From: Nitrosomonas sp.
GTDB taxonomy: Bacteria; Pseudomonadota; Gammaproteobacteria; Burkholderiales; Nitrosomonadaceae
Assembly (NCBI RefSeq): GCF_019635155.1
Contig: NZ_JAHBZY010000010.1
Span: forward strand, 1 to 64,000
Length of the DNA: 64,000 nucleotides
Direction of reading: 5' to 3'
Shown: in pieces, positions 43,065 to 52,895 of the stretch
How positions within the stretch are numbered: the stretch's first letter is position 1
Layout of the letters: the number at the start of each line of letters is the position of its first letter
Position numbers and translations under genes: made by a program
Notes under the pieces: model-generated
The model's database searches: none
Seen by the model: only the letters and a program-made list of their open reading frames with translations
What the model was told of the DNA's origin: nothing

Positions 43065-43682
43065 TCAATACGCCACTGGCAGCGGATCCAGGCTGCGCCA
43101 TAAGTACCAGGTGGCGACCGAGCGCCAGGGTTGCCACGGTTTGGCGGTTTCGATCAGGGTATTTTTGTCGACGGCTTGTTTATCGAAGTAATGCAGGCTG
43201 ATTGCGCGTTGCAGGCCGATGTCGTCGAGCGGCAGCACGTCCGGGCGGTGCAGGTGGAATATCAAAAACATTTCCGCGGTCCAGCGGCCGATGCCTTTGA
43301 CCTGAATCAGTTGCTTGATGATGGTTTCATCGTCCAAGTTTTCCCATGCGGTTTCATTCAAGTCGCCTTCGCGGAAGTGCCGCGACAGGTCGTGCAGGTA
43401 CATCACTTTTCGCGCGGACAATCCACACGATCGCAATAATTCCTGTTCGGCTGCGGCAATCGTGTGCGGGGTAATTTCGGGAATCGTGGCGATGACCCGT
43501 TGCCACACGCTTTCCGCGGCTTTGACGGAAATTTGCTGGCCGACGATCGAACGCGCCAGCGTGGTGAATGCGCAGCCACGCGATTCCAGCGCGGCATCGG
43601 CGAATTGCGCGATCAATTGCTGCATCACGGTATCGCGGGCGGCCAATTCTTGGGTCGCTTGCGTCCAATAAGCGGGTGTCAT
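43065..43682 (-). CDS. DNA-3-methyladenine glycosylase II family (AlkA-like)
   Basis: A 205-residue helix-hairpin-helix glycosylase without the Fe-S cluster or N-terminal domain of E. coli AlkA. CAFTTLARSIVGQQISVKAAESVW opens the fold, LIQVKGIGRWTAEMFLIF is the HhH DNA-binding motif, and VLPLDDIGLQRAI supplies the catalytic Asp. It excises alkylated purines. It is the gene preceding the dcw cluster, on the opposite strand. Confidence 0.9.
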   Translation of the reverse strand: MTPAYWTQATQELAARDTVMQQLIAQFADAALESRGCAFTTLARSIVGQQISVKAAESVWQRVIATIPEITPHTIAAAEQELLRSCGLSARKVMYLHDLSRHFREGDLNETAWENLDDETIIKQLIQVKGIGRWTAEMFLIFHLHRPDVLPLDDIGLQRAISLHYFDKQAVDKNTLIETAKPWQPWRSVATWYLWRSLDPLPVAY

Positions 43683-43896
43683 CGGCGGTTAAAGTGGGAA
43701 ATTGAAATCGCGAGTGTGCATTTTTTTACCTTCGAAAACAATCCCGTTTTCTCCCATTTCTTCAATCAGATTGATAACTCACATTTCATTTTTCTTCTAT
43801 CTATCTTATTTATTTGAACATTTTATTGATCATTTGAATGCAAGCCGCGACAGCATTAAGTCTTTGTCGCATAACTATAAAAACCCAATTTCCTGC
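43683..43896. other. AT-rich leader between the glycosylase gene and the mraZ promoter
   Basis: About 210 bases between divergent genes, part of a 313-base gap that also includes the mraZ promoter and operator. It should hold the promoter of the minus-strand glycosylase. Short frames here look like chance. Confidence 0.4.
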
Positions 43897-43949
43897 TTGA
43901 CTAGTGCGGATTTTTTGATTAAAGTGGGAGTTAGTGGGAGAATGTGGGA
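43897..43949 (+). promoter_or_regulatory. mraZ promoter and MraZ operator (three GTGGGA repeats)
   Basis: TTGACT (43897) and TAAAGT (43920) are spaced by 17 bases as -35 and -10 elements. Overlapping and following them are GTGGGA at 43924, 43934 and 43944, exactly ten bases apart, with a degenerate TGGT at 43955. MraZ is known to bind direct TGGG repeats spaced about ten bases upstream of its own gene and to repress dcw transcription. The arrangement here would block promoter clearance. The promoter assignment is inference; the repeats are unmistakable. Confidence 0.85.
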
Positions 43950-43995
43950 AAATTTGGTGGGCCTCGATGAATTTTCCGTAATATGAGGAGACAGC

Positions 43996-44442
43996 ATGTT
44001 TCGTGGCGTCACGCAGCTCAGTCTGGATGCGAAAGGTAGGCTTGCGATACCCGCAAGATATCGTGGCGAGCTGGTGTCTTCTTGCTCCGGTCACTTAATC
44101 GTGACGGTTGATCCTTCCAAGTGTTTGCTGATTTACCCTCAGCCAGCCTGGGAACCGATAGAACAAAAACTCAATAATCTTTCCAGTTTTGATCCAGTAA
44201 TCCGCAACTTGCAAAGGTTGTTGATGGGGAATGCTTGCGATGTCGAGATGGATGCCGCTGGCCGTATTTTGGTGTCGCCGCCGCTTCGCGAGTTTGCTGG
44301 TTTATCCAAGGATGTGGTGCTGGTTGGGCAGGGCAATAAGTTTGAATTGTGGGATGCATCGCAATGGACGGTACAGATTGAAAATGCATTGGCGCTCAAG
44401 AGCGGCGATATGCCGCCAGAGCTGCATGGATTTTCACTGTAG
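43996..44442 (+). CDS. mraZ: Transcriptional regulator MraZ
   Basis: A 148-residue DNA-binding protein with two AbrB-like swapped-hairpin domains. The signatures are MFRGVTQLSLDAKGRLAIPARYR and the second-domain DVEMDAAGRILVSPPLREFAGL, each with the D-x-x-GR core. It represses the dcw cluster by binding the GTGGGA repeats just upstream. A GAGGAG ribosome site precedes the ATG. First gene of the cluster; rsmH begins 23 bases after its stop. Confidence 0.95.
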   Translation: MFRGVTQLSLDAKGRLAIPARYRGELVSSCSGHLIVTVDPSKCLLIYPQPAWEPIEQKLNNLSSFDPVIRNLQRLLMGNACDVEMDAAGRILVSPPLREFAGLSKDVVLVGQGNKFELWDASQWTVQIENALALKSGDMPPELHGFSL

Positions 44443-44465
44443 GCAACGCGGCAACCGAGCGGTCC

Positions 44466-45422
44466 ATGCATACACCGGTGCTGTTGCACGAAGCTGTTGA
44501 TGCATTGGCGGTCAAACCGGGTGGCGTGTATGTGGATGCAACTTTTGGCCGTGGTGGTCATAGCCGTTTGATTTTGTCGCGATTGGGCAAGCATGGTCGG
44601 TTGATCGCATTGGATAGAGATCCTGCAGCGGTTAAGTCCGGTGAAACGATTGAGGATTCCCGGTTTTGCATATGTCACGGCAGTTTCTCGCAGATGCAAC
44701 GGATGGTGCAGGCGTTCGGTGTTACGCAGGTTGATGGCATCTTGCTGGATTTGGGGGTGTCGTCGCCGCAATTGGAAGAAATATCGCGCGGTTTCAGTTT
44801 TCGTGCGAGCGGGCCACTGGACATGCGCATGGATACATCGGCTGGGCAAACGGCGGCGGAATGGCTGGCGGACGTAACGACGGAACAGCTGGAAAAAGTG
44901 ATTAAGGAATATGGCGAGGAGCGGTTTGCTAAATCCATTGCGCGTGCGATTGTGGCGGCAAGAGTGCAACAGCCGATTGCTACGACCAGCCAGCTCGCCG
45001 GGATTGTTGCGGCAGTGGTGCGCGTCAAACAACGTGAAAGCGAGCATGGTAAGCACCCGGCGACGCGGACTTTTCAAGCGATACGGATTCATTTAAACCG
45101 GGAGCTGGAAGAATTATCGCAGGCGCTGCCGCAGGGTGTGGAAATGCTGAAGCCGGGCGGGCGATTGGTAGTGATCAGTTTTCATTCGCTGGAAGACCGG
45201 ATGGTGAAGCAGTTCATGCGAAAAGCAGCCAGTACAGACGAATTACCGCGCGGAGTGCCGCTGCGGCAAAGTGAACTGAAAAGATTTAGCAAGCAATCGT
45301 TACGAGTAATTGGCAAGGCAATTCGCCCGGGCGAATTTGAAGTGACGGAAAATATCCGGGCAAGGAGTGCGGTGATGCGTGTGGCTGAAAAAATTCAATT
45401 AGACGGATCAGCGGATGTTTAA
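44466..45422 (+). CDS. rsmH: 16S rRNA m4C1402 methyltransferase
   Basis: A 318-residue SAM-dependent enzyme that N4-methylates C1402 of 16S rRNA. It starts MHTPVLLHEAVDAL; VYVDATFGRGGHSRLIL is the SAM-binding motif, LLDLGVSSPQLEE is typical, and GGRLVVISFHSLEDRMVKQFM marks the C-terminal core. The stop overlaps the ftsL start by eight bases. Formerly called mraW. Confidence 0.96.
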   Translation: MHTPVLLHEAVDALAVKPGGVYVDATFGRGGHSRLILSRLGKHGRLIALDRDPAAVKSGETIEDSRFCICHGSFSQMQRMVQAFGVTQVDGILLDLGVSSPQLEEISRGFSFRASGPLDMRMDTSAGQTAAEWLADVTTEQLEKVIKEYGEERFAKSIARAIVAARVQQPIATTSQLAGIVAAVVRVKQRESEHGKHPATRTFQAIRIHLNRELEELSQALPQGVEMLKPGGRLVVISFHSLEDRMVKQFMRKAASTDELPRGVPLRQSELKRFSKQSLRVIGKAIRPGEFEVTENIRARSAVMRVAEKIQLDGSADV

Positions 45423-45723
45423 GTTGAATATTTTTTTTGTCCTGGTATTGATCGCGTGCTCGCTGGGCGTGGTGACATCGCAGCATACCGTGCGCAAGCT
45501 TTTCATGGCATGGGAGAAAGAGAAAGAGATCGAGCAGAAATTGGAAGTTGAATGGGGTCGATTGCAACTGGAGCAGAGCACATTAATCATGCATGGGCGT
45601 ATCGAGCAAATAGCGAAAGAACATTTGAAGATGGTGGTGCCGCCAGCTTCGAGTATTCAAATTGTATCGATTAATGCGGCGGAAGATCGTTCGAAAGCGG
45701 AGGTGCATCATGATCAAGATTAA
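45415..45723 (+). CDS. ftsL: Cell-division protein FtsL
   Basis: A 102-residue bitopic inner-membrane protein. One helix (about residues 4-20, IFFVLVLIACSLGVVTS) precedes a periplasmic leucine-zipper-like coiled coil (EKEKEIEQKLEVEWGRLQLEQSTL). It scaffolds FtsB and FtsQ in the divisome. It overlaps rsmH upstream and ftsI downstream, typical for the cluster. Confidence 0.92.
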   Translation: MFKLNIFFVLVLIACSLGVVTSQHTVRKLFMAWEKEKEIEQKLEVEWGRLQLEQSTLIMHGRIEQIAKEHLKMVVPPASSIQIVSINAAEDRSKAEVHHDQD

Positions 45724-47440
45724 AACCGCGTTACCGCAAATCAAACTGTCGGCATGGCGTTCGATCCTGTTGTTCAGTTTATTAGCGCTTGGTCTCATCA
45801 GTTTGGCGGTTCGTGCAGCGTATCTCCAAGGCATGCACCACGATTTTTTGCAGAAGAAAGGCGAGTCGCGTTACAGCCGGGTGGTCGACATGAATGCGGA
45901 TCGCGGCATGATTACCGACCGCAATGGCCACATTTTGGCGATCAGTTCACCCGTTGCCTCGATCTATGCTGATCCGAAAATGATCGAAATTGATCCCGAA
46001 AGACTGAAGCAATTGGCGCGTTTACTGGAGATGGAGAGCGCTGAAATCAATGCGTTAATCAATAAAGAAAACAGACGTTTTGTTTATCTCAAGCGGCAAA
46101 TCGTGCCGGATACCGCCGAGAAAATCATGAAGCTGAAGATCCGGGGTATCCATTTGCTGCATGAATCCAAGCGGTATTACCCGGAAAGCGAATTTGCAGC
46201 CCATGTGTTGGGATTTACCGACATCAATGACGAAGGCCAGGAAGGTGTTGAACGCGGTTGGCAGGATTTGCTGGCGGGTGAGTTGGGGCGCCGCCGGGTA
46301 TTGAAGGATAACAAAGGGCAAATTATCGAAGACGTTGAAAATATCCGCCCGCCCAAGCCCGGTCAAGATCTGGTGTTATCGATCGATCGCAGAATTCAGT
46401 ACCGGGCGCACGCGGAATTGAAAAATGCGGTATTGGAAAATCAAGCAAAAGCGGGCAGCATCGTCGTACTGGATGCGCAAACGGGCGAAATTTTGGCGTT
46501 GACCAATCTTCCCGCGTATAACCCAAACAGGCGGTCAACGATTACTAACGAAAGAATTCGTAACCGTGCGTTGATCGATACTTTCGAGCCCGGATCCACG
46601 TTAAAACCGTTTACAGTCGCAATTGCGATGGAAGTCGGTAAGGTTAACTCGAACACTGTCTTTCACACGGCGCCAGGGATGTGGCAAGTCGGCAGAAAAA
46701 CTATTCGGGATGTCAGCAACAAGGGCGATCTGACAGTTGCGCAAATCATTCAGCAATCGAGCAATGTCGGTACGGCCAAGATCGCGTTGTCACTGGAACC
46801 TCAAACCATGTGGGAAATGTTTAATCGCTCGGGTTTCGGCGCATTGACCAATTCCGGCTTCCCCGGCGAAGCGAGCGGCATTTTGCGGCCTTACAACAAA
46901 TGGCGCCCGATCGAGCAAGCGACCATGTCCTACGGTCACGGCATATCAACCAGCCTGATGCAATTGGCCCGAGCCTATACGATATTCTCCAGCGGTGGTG
47001 AATTGAAACCGGTTTCGCTAATGAAACAAAACATGCCGGTTATGGGGCAACGGGTTATTTCGCGGGATACCGCGATGGCCATGAGTCAGATGCTGGAAAT
47101 GGCAACGAAGCCCGGCGGTACCGCACCATTGGCGCAAATCAGCGGTTATCGCGTCGCCGGTAAAACCGGAACGGCGCACAAACTGATTGGCGGCAATTAT
47201 GACAATAAACGCTATATCTCAACCTTTGTGGGTTATGCCCCGGTATCGAATCCGCGTCTGATTATTGCCGTGATGATCGATGAGCCCTCGGCAGGCAAAT
47301 ATTTCGGCGGTGCCGTGGCGGCTCCCATTTTCAATAAGGTGATGTCCAGCGCATTACGCATTCTAAATATACCTCCCGATGCGCCTGCGAACAATGTCAT
47401 TACTTTCACCGCAACACCGGAAATAGGTGACGAAGGATGA
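45710..47440 (+). CDS. ftsI: Peptidoglycan transpeptidase FtsI (PBP3)
   Basis: A 576-residue septal transpeptidase. The chosen ATG 45710 lies in the last codons of ftsL and gives the family N-terminus MIKIKTALPQIKLSAWRSIL; a longer frame from 45662 would overlap ftsL further. One membrane helix (about 18-38) precedes the pedestal domain. The transpeptidase domain has STLKPF (active Ser about 296), SSN (about 349) and KTGTAH (about 485). It cross-links septal peptidoglycan together with FtsW. Confidence 0.96.
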   Translation: MIKIKTALPQIKLSAWRSILLFSLLALGLISLAVRAAYLQGMHHDFLQKKGESRYSRVVDMNADRGMITDRNGHILAISSPVASIYADPKMIEIDPERLKQLARLLEMESAEINALINKENRRFVYLKRQIVPDTAEKIMKLKIRGIHLLHESKRYYPESEFAAHVLGFTDINDEGQEGVERGWQDLLAGELGRRRVLKDNKGQIIEDVENIRPPKPGQDLVLSIDRRIQYRAHAELKNAVLENQAKAGSIVVLDAQTGEILALTNLPAYNPNRRSTITNERIRNRALIDTFEPGSTLKPFTVAIAMEVGKVNSNTVFHTAPGMWQVGRKTIRDVSNKGDLTVAQIIQQSSNVGTAKIALSLEPQTMWEMFNRSGFGALTNSGFPGEASGILRPYNKWRPIEQATMSYGHGISTSLMQLARAYTIFSSGGELKPVSLMKQNMPVMGQRVISRDTAMAMSQMLEMATKPGGTAPLAQISGYRVAGKTGTAHKLIGGNYDNKRYISTFVGYAPVSNPRLIIAVMIDEPSAGKYFGGAVAAPIFNKVMSSALRILNIPPDAPANNVITFTATPEIGDEG

Positions 47441-48990
47441 ACGTGATGACGGCCAATAGGAATGCTGAAAAGGTGTTTGATCACCAACGGATTGATGAAT
47501 TGGGGGTAGCGATCAAGAATCTGGTTACGGATAGCCGGCTTATAAAACCAGGGGACACATTTCTGGCGTATGCGGGGGAAAATACCGATGGCCGCAAATT
47601 CATCCCGCAGGCAATCGTGGCCGGTGCCAATGCAATACTTTGGGATCCGCACAATTTTACCTGGAACGCCAATTGGCATATTCCGTCGTTGCCGATCGAG
47701 GCGCTGAAAGCAAATGCCGGCCTGATTGCCAGCCATGTTTATGATCATCCCTCGGAAAAGGTATGGATGGTTGGAATTACCGGGACAAACGGCAAAACAT
47801 CCTGTAGTCACTGGTATGCGCAAGCCATGGCGAGCTTGGGAAGAAAAACCGCCGTATTGGGCACGCTCGGCAGTGGATTTAGCGGCGATCTCGGTTTAAC
47901 CGAAAATACCACGCCCGATCCAACGGTATTGCAGCGTTCTTTGGCCAAGTACATAGCGCAAGGAGCGCAGGTTGCGGTCATGGAAGTTTCATCGCATGGT
48001 TTGGTGCAAGGGCGAATCAATGGCACCGTTTTTTCAATGGCCGTGCTAACCAATTTATCACGTGATCATCTGGATTATCACAAGGATATGAATGCTTACG
48101 CCGCGGCCAAGGCGCGCTTGTTTTTTTGGCCGGGCTTGAAATATGCGATTGTCAACATGGATGATGTGCTGGGTGTGGAGTTATCGAGACAGATCACTAA
48201 TCCATCAACAAAAGTAATGGGTTATGGATTTTATTATCCGGAAAAACGCTATCCCGATTCATTCAGTATGGTATATGGCGCCAATCTAAAATTTGATATC
48301 GATGGTCTGGAGTTTGACATCGAATTTGAGGATAATCACGAACATTTAAAAGTCGGTTTGCTGGGTAAATTCAATGCATCCAACTTGCTGGCAGTCGCAG
48401 CGATGATGCTGGCAAGCGGGATTCAATTGCCGGATGTGGTCCGGGCGCTTCAATCTGTGCAACCCATACCGGGGCGGATGGAAAAATACGGGGGGGTTGA
48501 CCAGCCTATTGTCATAGTGGATTACGCGCATACTCCTGATGCACTCGAGAAAGTGCTGTGCACATTGCGAGAATTGTTGCGGACAATGAATCAAAAAAAC
48601 GATATGGCAAAACGTGGAAGATTGTTCAGTGTGGTGGGCTGTGGCGGCGATCGCGACAGAGGAAAGCGCGCGTTAATAGGTGAAGTCGCAACCCGGCTGG
48701 CGGATGAGGTTATTTTTACCAGCGACAATCCGCGATCGGAAGATCCCATGGAAATTATTAAAGATATTGTTGCCGGTACAGTAAAAACGAATTACCAGAT
48801 AGAAACTGAACGAGCGCTGGCAATCTACCAGGTCATAGCCAATGCGCGCAAAGGGGATATGATCCTGATCGCCGGCAAGGGTCATGAGAAATTCCAGGAA
48901 ATCAAGGGAAAGAAACTGGCTTTCAGCGATGCGGATGTGGTGCAGCAAGTATTAAAAGATTTGTCCGAAAAGGCGCGCGTGCAATCATGA
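47437..48990 (+). CDS. murE: UDP-MurNAc-tripeptide synthetase MurE
   Basis: A 517-residue Mur ligase that adds the third amino acid of the stem peptide. The ATP-binding loop is GITGTNGKTSCSHW, and ENTTPDPTVLQRSLA, EVSSHGLVQGRI and TSDNPRSEDPMEI follow. The DNPR motif is the signature for meso-diaminopimelate as substrate, so the wall is the Gram-negative type. It overlaps ftsI by four bases (ATGA) and murF by four. Confidence 0.95.
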   Translation: MNVMTANRNAEKVFDHQRIDELGVAIKNLVTDSRLIKPGDTFLAYAGENTDGRKFIPQAIVAGANAILWDPHNFTWNANWHIPSLPIEALKANAGLIASHVYDHPSEKVWMVGITGTNGKTSCSHWYAQAMASLGRKTAVLGTLGSGFSGDLGLTENTTPDPTVLQRSLAKYIAQGAQVAVMEVSSHGLVQGRINGTVFSMAVLTNLSRDHLDYHKDMNAYAAAKARLFFWPGLKYAIVNMDDVLGVELSRQITNPSTKVMGYGFYYPEKRYPDSFSMVYGANLKFDIDGLEFDIEFEDNHEHLKVGLLGKFNASNLLAVAAMMLASGIQLPDVVRALQSVQPIPGRMEKYGGVDQPIVIVDYAHTPDALEKVLCTLRELLRTMNQKNDMAKRGRLFSVVGCGGDRDRGKRALIGEVATRLADEVIFTSDNPRSEDPMEIIKDIVAGTVKTNYQIETERALAIYQVIANARKGDMILIAGKGHEKFQEIKGKKLAFSDADVVQQVLKDLSEKARVQS

Positions 48991-50393
48991 TAACGGTCCA
49001 GCAAGCCGCAACGATTTTACAGGCCGAATGGAACGGACCGGATGCGCGGTTTATTGGTGTTAGTACCGACAGCCGCACGCTTACCGGAGGTGAGCTCTTT
49101 GTGGCATTAACCGGTGATAAATTCGACGGCAGCCGTTTCGTTCATAGCGCCAAGCTGAAAGGAGCGGTTGCTGCGATAGTGCCGCTAACAGCCGATGCTG
49201 TTGATCTGCCACAAGATTTCCCATTGATTCGCGTAAAGGATACGAGACTGGGACTGGGGCGTTTGGCTGCACAATGGAGAAGCCATTTTGCGATGCCTTT
49301 GATCGGCGTTACCGGCAGTAACGGAAAAACCACTACTAAAGAAATGATCGCGGCAATATTGCGGCAAGCAACGGCAGCGGAATCATCCTTGCTTGCCGGG
49401 CAGAACGAGGGCGTGCTGGCGACCGAGGGTAATTTGAATAACGACATCGGCGTGCCGCAAATGTTATTGCGGATGCGGTCTCATCATCGCTATGCAGTGA
49501 TAGAAATGGGTATGAATCATGTCGGGGAAATCGCTTATCTGACGCAATTGGCCAAGCCTGATGTCGCTGTGATCACCAACGCCGGTGCAGCGCATATCGA
49601 AGGTTTAGGTTCCGTAGCGGCGGTTGCGCAAGCCAAAGGAGAAATATTCAATGGATTGGGGCCGCAAGGGATAGCAGTGATCAATGCCGATGATCCGTAT
49701 GCGTCATTATGGCGCGAAATGGCCGGTGTTCACCGGATCATTGATTTTGGATTGATTGCACCGCAAGCACAAATCAGTGCGCAATTGCAAACGGATCATG
49801 AAGGCAACCGGATCCTGTTTCAGTTGCCTGGCGGTTCAATCGAAGTAAGACTTCATGCGCTGGGAAAGCACAATATCTACAATGCATTAGCGGCTGCCGC
49901 CGCGGCTCTGGCAGTGGGCATACCGATCGAATCGATTGGAGCCGGATTGGAATCGTTCCGGGGTGTTCAGGGGCGATTGCAAAAGAAATGCGGCCTGCAT
50001 CATGCACTGCTGATTGATGACACCTATAACGCCAATCCCGATTCGGTGAGAGCGGCATTGGCCGTATTGGCTGCTGCAAAAGGTAAAAAAATACTGGTAT
50101 TGGGTGATATGGGTGAATTGGGTCACTCGGCGATCGATTTGCATCGCACCATTGGTCGGGATGCGCGCAATGCAGGGTTAGATCAATTACTTACACTGGG
50201 TGAACTGAGCGCTTACGCTGCGGAAGAGTTCGGTAAAGGCGCACGGCACTTTGGATCCATCGATGAGTTGTTAGGTGCTACCGAGAGCTTGCTGGCGGAG
50301 GATGTCACTTTGCTGGTAAAAGGCTCGCGTTTTATGCATATGGAGCGGGTGGTCAAGCAGTTGGAGCAGCCTGAGGAGTTATCATGCTGCTGA
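48987..50393 (+). CDS. murF: UDP-MurNAc-pentapeptide synthetase MurF
   Basis: A 468-residue Mur ligase that adds D-Ala-D-Ala. [24 protein letters not shown] is the N-terminal domain, [21 protein letters not shown] the ATP loop, [23 protein letters not shown] the central motif, and [15 protein letters not shown] the C-terminal one. It overlaps murE at its start and mraY by ten bases at its end. Confidence 0.95.
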   Translation: MITVQQAATILQAEWNGPDARFIGVSTDSRTLTGGELFVALTGDKFDGSRFVHSAKLKGAVAAIVPLTADAVDLPQDFPLIRVKDTRLGLGRLAAQWRSHFAMPLIGVTGSNGKTTTKEMIAAILRQATAAESSLLAGQNEGVLATEGNLNNDIGVPQMLLRMRSHHRYAVIEMGMNHVGEIAYLTQLAKPDVAVITNAGAAHIEGLGSVAAVAQAKGEIFNGLGPQGIAVINADDPYASLWREMAGVHRIIDFGLIAPQAQISAQLQTDHEGNRILFQLPGGSIEVRLHALGKHNIYNALAAAAAALAVGIPIESIGAGLESFRGVQGRLQKKCGLHHALLIDDTYNANPDSVRAALAVLAAAKGKKILVLGDMGELGHSAIDLHRTIGRDARNAGLDQLLTLGELSAYAAEEFGKGARHFGSIDELLGATESLLAEDVTLLVKGSRFMHMERVVKQLEQPEELSCC

Positions 50394-51469
50394 CTTTATC
50401 GCAATGGCTGGCACAGGATATTCGAGCGTTCAATGTATTTGGTTATATTACCTTGCGGACGGTTATGGCTACCTTAACCGCATTGGTGATTTCGTTCATT
50501 ATCGGTCCGATCATGATACGCAAACTGACAGCCTATAAGATCGGGCAATCCGTTCGTGATGACGGTCCGCAAACCCATCTGGTGAAAATGGGTACACCGA
50601 CCATGGGCGGTGCTTTGATCCTGATGTCAATCGTATTGACAACCTTGCTTTGGTCCGATCTGGGTAATCGCTATATCTGGGTCGTGCTTTTAACCACACT
50701 AGGTTTTGGCATAATCGGCTGGGTGGACGACTATCGCAAGGTTGTGCATCGTAATCCGAAAGGACTGTCGGCCAAATCAAAATTCTTTTGGCAGTCCGTA
50801 ATCGCTATCGGTGTGGCGGCCTACCTTGTTTCCATTGCGGAGTTACCGGAGCAAACGGATATGATCGTTCCGTTTTTCAAGGAGGTGGCGATCTCACTAG
50901 GGACAATAGGCTTCGTTGTGTTGACTTATTTTGTCATTGTCGGCACCAGCAATGCCGTGAATTTGACCGATGGGCTGGATGGCCTGGCGATTATGCCGAC
51001 GGTTTTGATCAGCAGCGCGCTGGCGATTTTTGCTTATGTCACCGGCCATGTGGTATTTGCCAAGTATTTGGGTATTCCGTATATCCCGAACGTTGGCGAG
51101 TTATCGGTATTTTGTGGGGCAATGGCTGGCGCAGGTCTCGCATTCCTATGGTTTAACGCATATCCCGCGGAAGTGTTCATGGGCGATGTCGGCGCGCTGG
51201 CATTGGGTGCCGCGCTGGGGGTTGTGACTGTCATAGTGCGCCAGGAGATCGTGCTGGTGATCATGGGAGGGGTTTTTGTAGTGGAAGCGCTATCGGTGAT
51301 GCTGCAAGTTGCATCGTTTAAATTGCTAGGCCGGCGGATTTTCCGTATGGCGCCGTTGCATCATCATTTTGAATTGAAAGGATGGAAAGAGAACCAAGTG
51401 GTCGTGCGATTTTGGATTATTACCATTATTTTGGTATTGATAGGGCTATCGACATTGAAATTAAGATGA
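50384..51469 (+). CDS. mraY: Phospho-MurNAc-pentapeptide translocase MraY
   Basis: A 361-residue, ten-helix integral membrane enzyme that makes lipid I from UDP-MurNAc-pentapeptide and undecaprenyl phosphate. Motifs: [18 protein letters not shown] near residue 50, [22 protein letters not shown] (catalytic Asp residues) and [12 protein letters not shown]. Length and motif spacing are normal. Confidence 0.96.
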   Translation: MLLTLSQWLAQDIRAFNVFGYITLRTVMATLTALVISFIIGPIMIRKLTAYKIGQSVRDDGPQTHLVKMGTPTMGGALILMSIVLTTLLWSDLGNRYIWVVLLTTLGFGIIGWVDDYRKVVHRNPKGLSAKSKFFWQSVIAIGVAAYLVSIAELPEQTDMIVPFFKEVAISLGTIGFVVLTYFVIVGTSNAVNLTDGLDGLAIMPTVLISSALAIFAYVTGHVVFAKYLGIPYIPNVGELSVFCGAMAGAGLAFLWFNAYPAEVFMGDVGALALGAALGVVTVIVRQEIVLVIMGGVFVVEALSVMLQVASFKLLGRRIFRMAPLHHHFELKGWKENQVVVRFWIITIILVLIGLSTLKLR

Positions 51470-51476
51470 GCAGCAG

Positions 51477-52892
51477 ATGAATTTAAGGGGTAAAACAATC
51501 TTGGTGCTTGGAATGGGTGAAACAGGTTTATCCATGGTGAAATGGCTGACACGTCAGGGCGCAAACGTATGCGTTGCTGATAGTCGCCAGCAACCCCCGG
51601 CATTAAAGGAAGTGATGGATAAGCATCCGGATGTGAAAACTTTTACCGGAAAATTCGAAAGCCCAATTTTGAACGGCATCGAGCTGATTGCGATCAGCCC
51701 AGGCGTTCCGGTTGCGGATCCATGTGTTCAGCAAGCGGTAAAGCAAGGCATACCGGTGGTTGGCGATATGGTGCTGTTTTCGTGGGCGCTGGAGCAGTCG
51801 GATTTGCCAAAACCCAAAATCCTGGCAATTACCGGATCGAACGGAAAAACAACGGTAACCTCGATGGTTGGGGCAATGCTTAAGAAATCGGGCTGGAATG
51901 TGGAAGTGGCTGGAAATATCGGCCCTGCAGTCTTAGAAGCACTGATGCAGCGTCTCGATGCCGGCGATTGGCCGCAAGCCTGGGTGCTGGAGGTATCCAG
52001 TTTTCAATTGGAAACCACGGCTAATCTGAATGCCGATGTCGCGGCGGTATTGAATTTGAGCGAAGATCACCTGGATCGCTACGCCGCGATGGGAGATTAC
52101 ATGGCGGCTAAAACAAGAGTTTTTCTGAATGAGCACGATGACAATGCTATCCAGATATTGAATCGTGATGATCCCGTGGTTTATGCAATGGCATTGCCCG
52201 GGCGAAAGTGCATAACGTTCGGGGTGGATATCGCATCCACGCAGTCGGATTACGGGATGCTGCACAATGGCGATGAACTGTGGCTGATGGAGGGTGATCG
52301 GCCCTTGATAAAAACCAGCGATCTTGTCGTCAGCGGTTTGCATAATGCGACTAATGCATTGGCTGCATTGTCAATATGCCGCTCGTTGGAGCTCCCGTTG
52401 GAGCCTTTGTTGACGGCTTTACGGGAATTTCGCGGTTTGCCGCACCGGATGGAAAAGGTTGCCGCATTCAATGGCGTTACGTTCTTTGATGATTCCAAAA
52501 GCACCAATGTAGGCGCAACTGTGGCCGCATTAAATGGCATGCGAAAAAATGTCATATTAATTGCTGGCGGAGATGGCAAAGGACAGGATTTCTCACTCAT
52601 GCGAGATGCAGTCACCAATAATGCCCGGGCGGTCGTGCTGATAGGCCGCGACGCCGGGATTATCGCAACGGAATTGCAAAATTGCGGTGTGCCTTTGCAC
52701 TTTGCGGTTACGATGGAAGAAGCGATGCAGAAAAGCTTCTTGCTGGCGCAAGTTGGTGATGTGGTGCTGCTTTCGCCGGCGTGCGCCAGTTTCGATATGT
52801 TCAGAAACTATATCCATCGTGCGGAAGTATTTGTAGCGGCGGTCAAGGATATAGAGAACAAATTTTTCAGTTTTGGACAGAAGAAGCACTAA
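51477..52892 (+). CDS. murD: UDP-MurNAc-L-alanine:D-glutamate ligase MurD
   Basis: A 471-residue Mur ligase for the second stem residue. VLGMGETGLSMVKWL binds [24 protein letters not shown] is the ATP loop, WVLEVSSFQLETT and LNLSEDHLDRY are central, and FFDDSKSTNVGATVAAL and LSPACASFDMF mark the C-terminal domain. It starts seven bases after mraY and ends three bases before ftsW. Confidence 0.95.
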   Translation: MNLRGKTILVLGMGETGLSMVKWLTRQGANVCVADSRQQPPALKEVMDKHPDVKTFTGKFESPILNGIELIAISPGVPVADPCVQQAVKQGIPVVGDMVLFSWALEQSDLPKPKILAITGSNGKTTVTSMVGAMLKKSGWNVEVAGNIGPAVLEALMQRLDAGDWPQAWVLEVSSFQLETTANLNADVAAVLNLSEDHLDRYAAMGDYMAAKTRVFLNEHDDNAIQILNRDDPVVYAMALPGRKCITFGVDIASTQSDYGMLHNGDELWLMEGDRPLIKTSDLVVSGLHNATNALAALSICRSLELPLEPLLTALREFRGLPHRMEKVAAFNGVTFFDDSKSTNVGATVAALNGMRKNVILIAGGDGKGQDFSLMRDAVTNNARAVVLIGRDAGIIATELQNCGVPLHFAVTMEEAMQKSFLLAQVGDVVLLSPACASFDMFRNYIHRAEVFVAAVKDIENKFFSFGQKKH

Positions 52893-52895
52893 GCA

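Noticed and set aside
43702-43986. A 94-residue frame upstream of mraZ
   Set aside because: It covers the MraZ operator and promoter, and its composition looks like translated AT-rich non-coding DNA.
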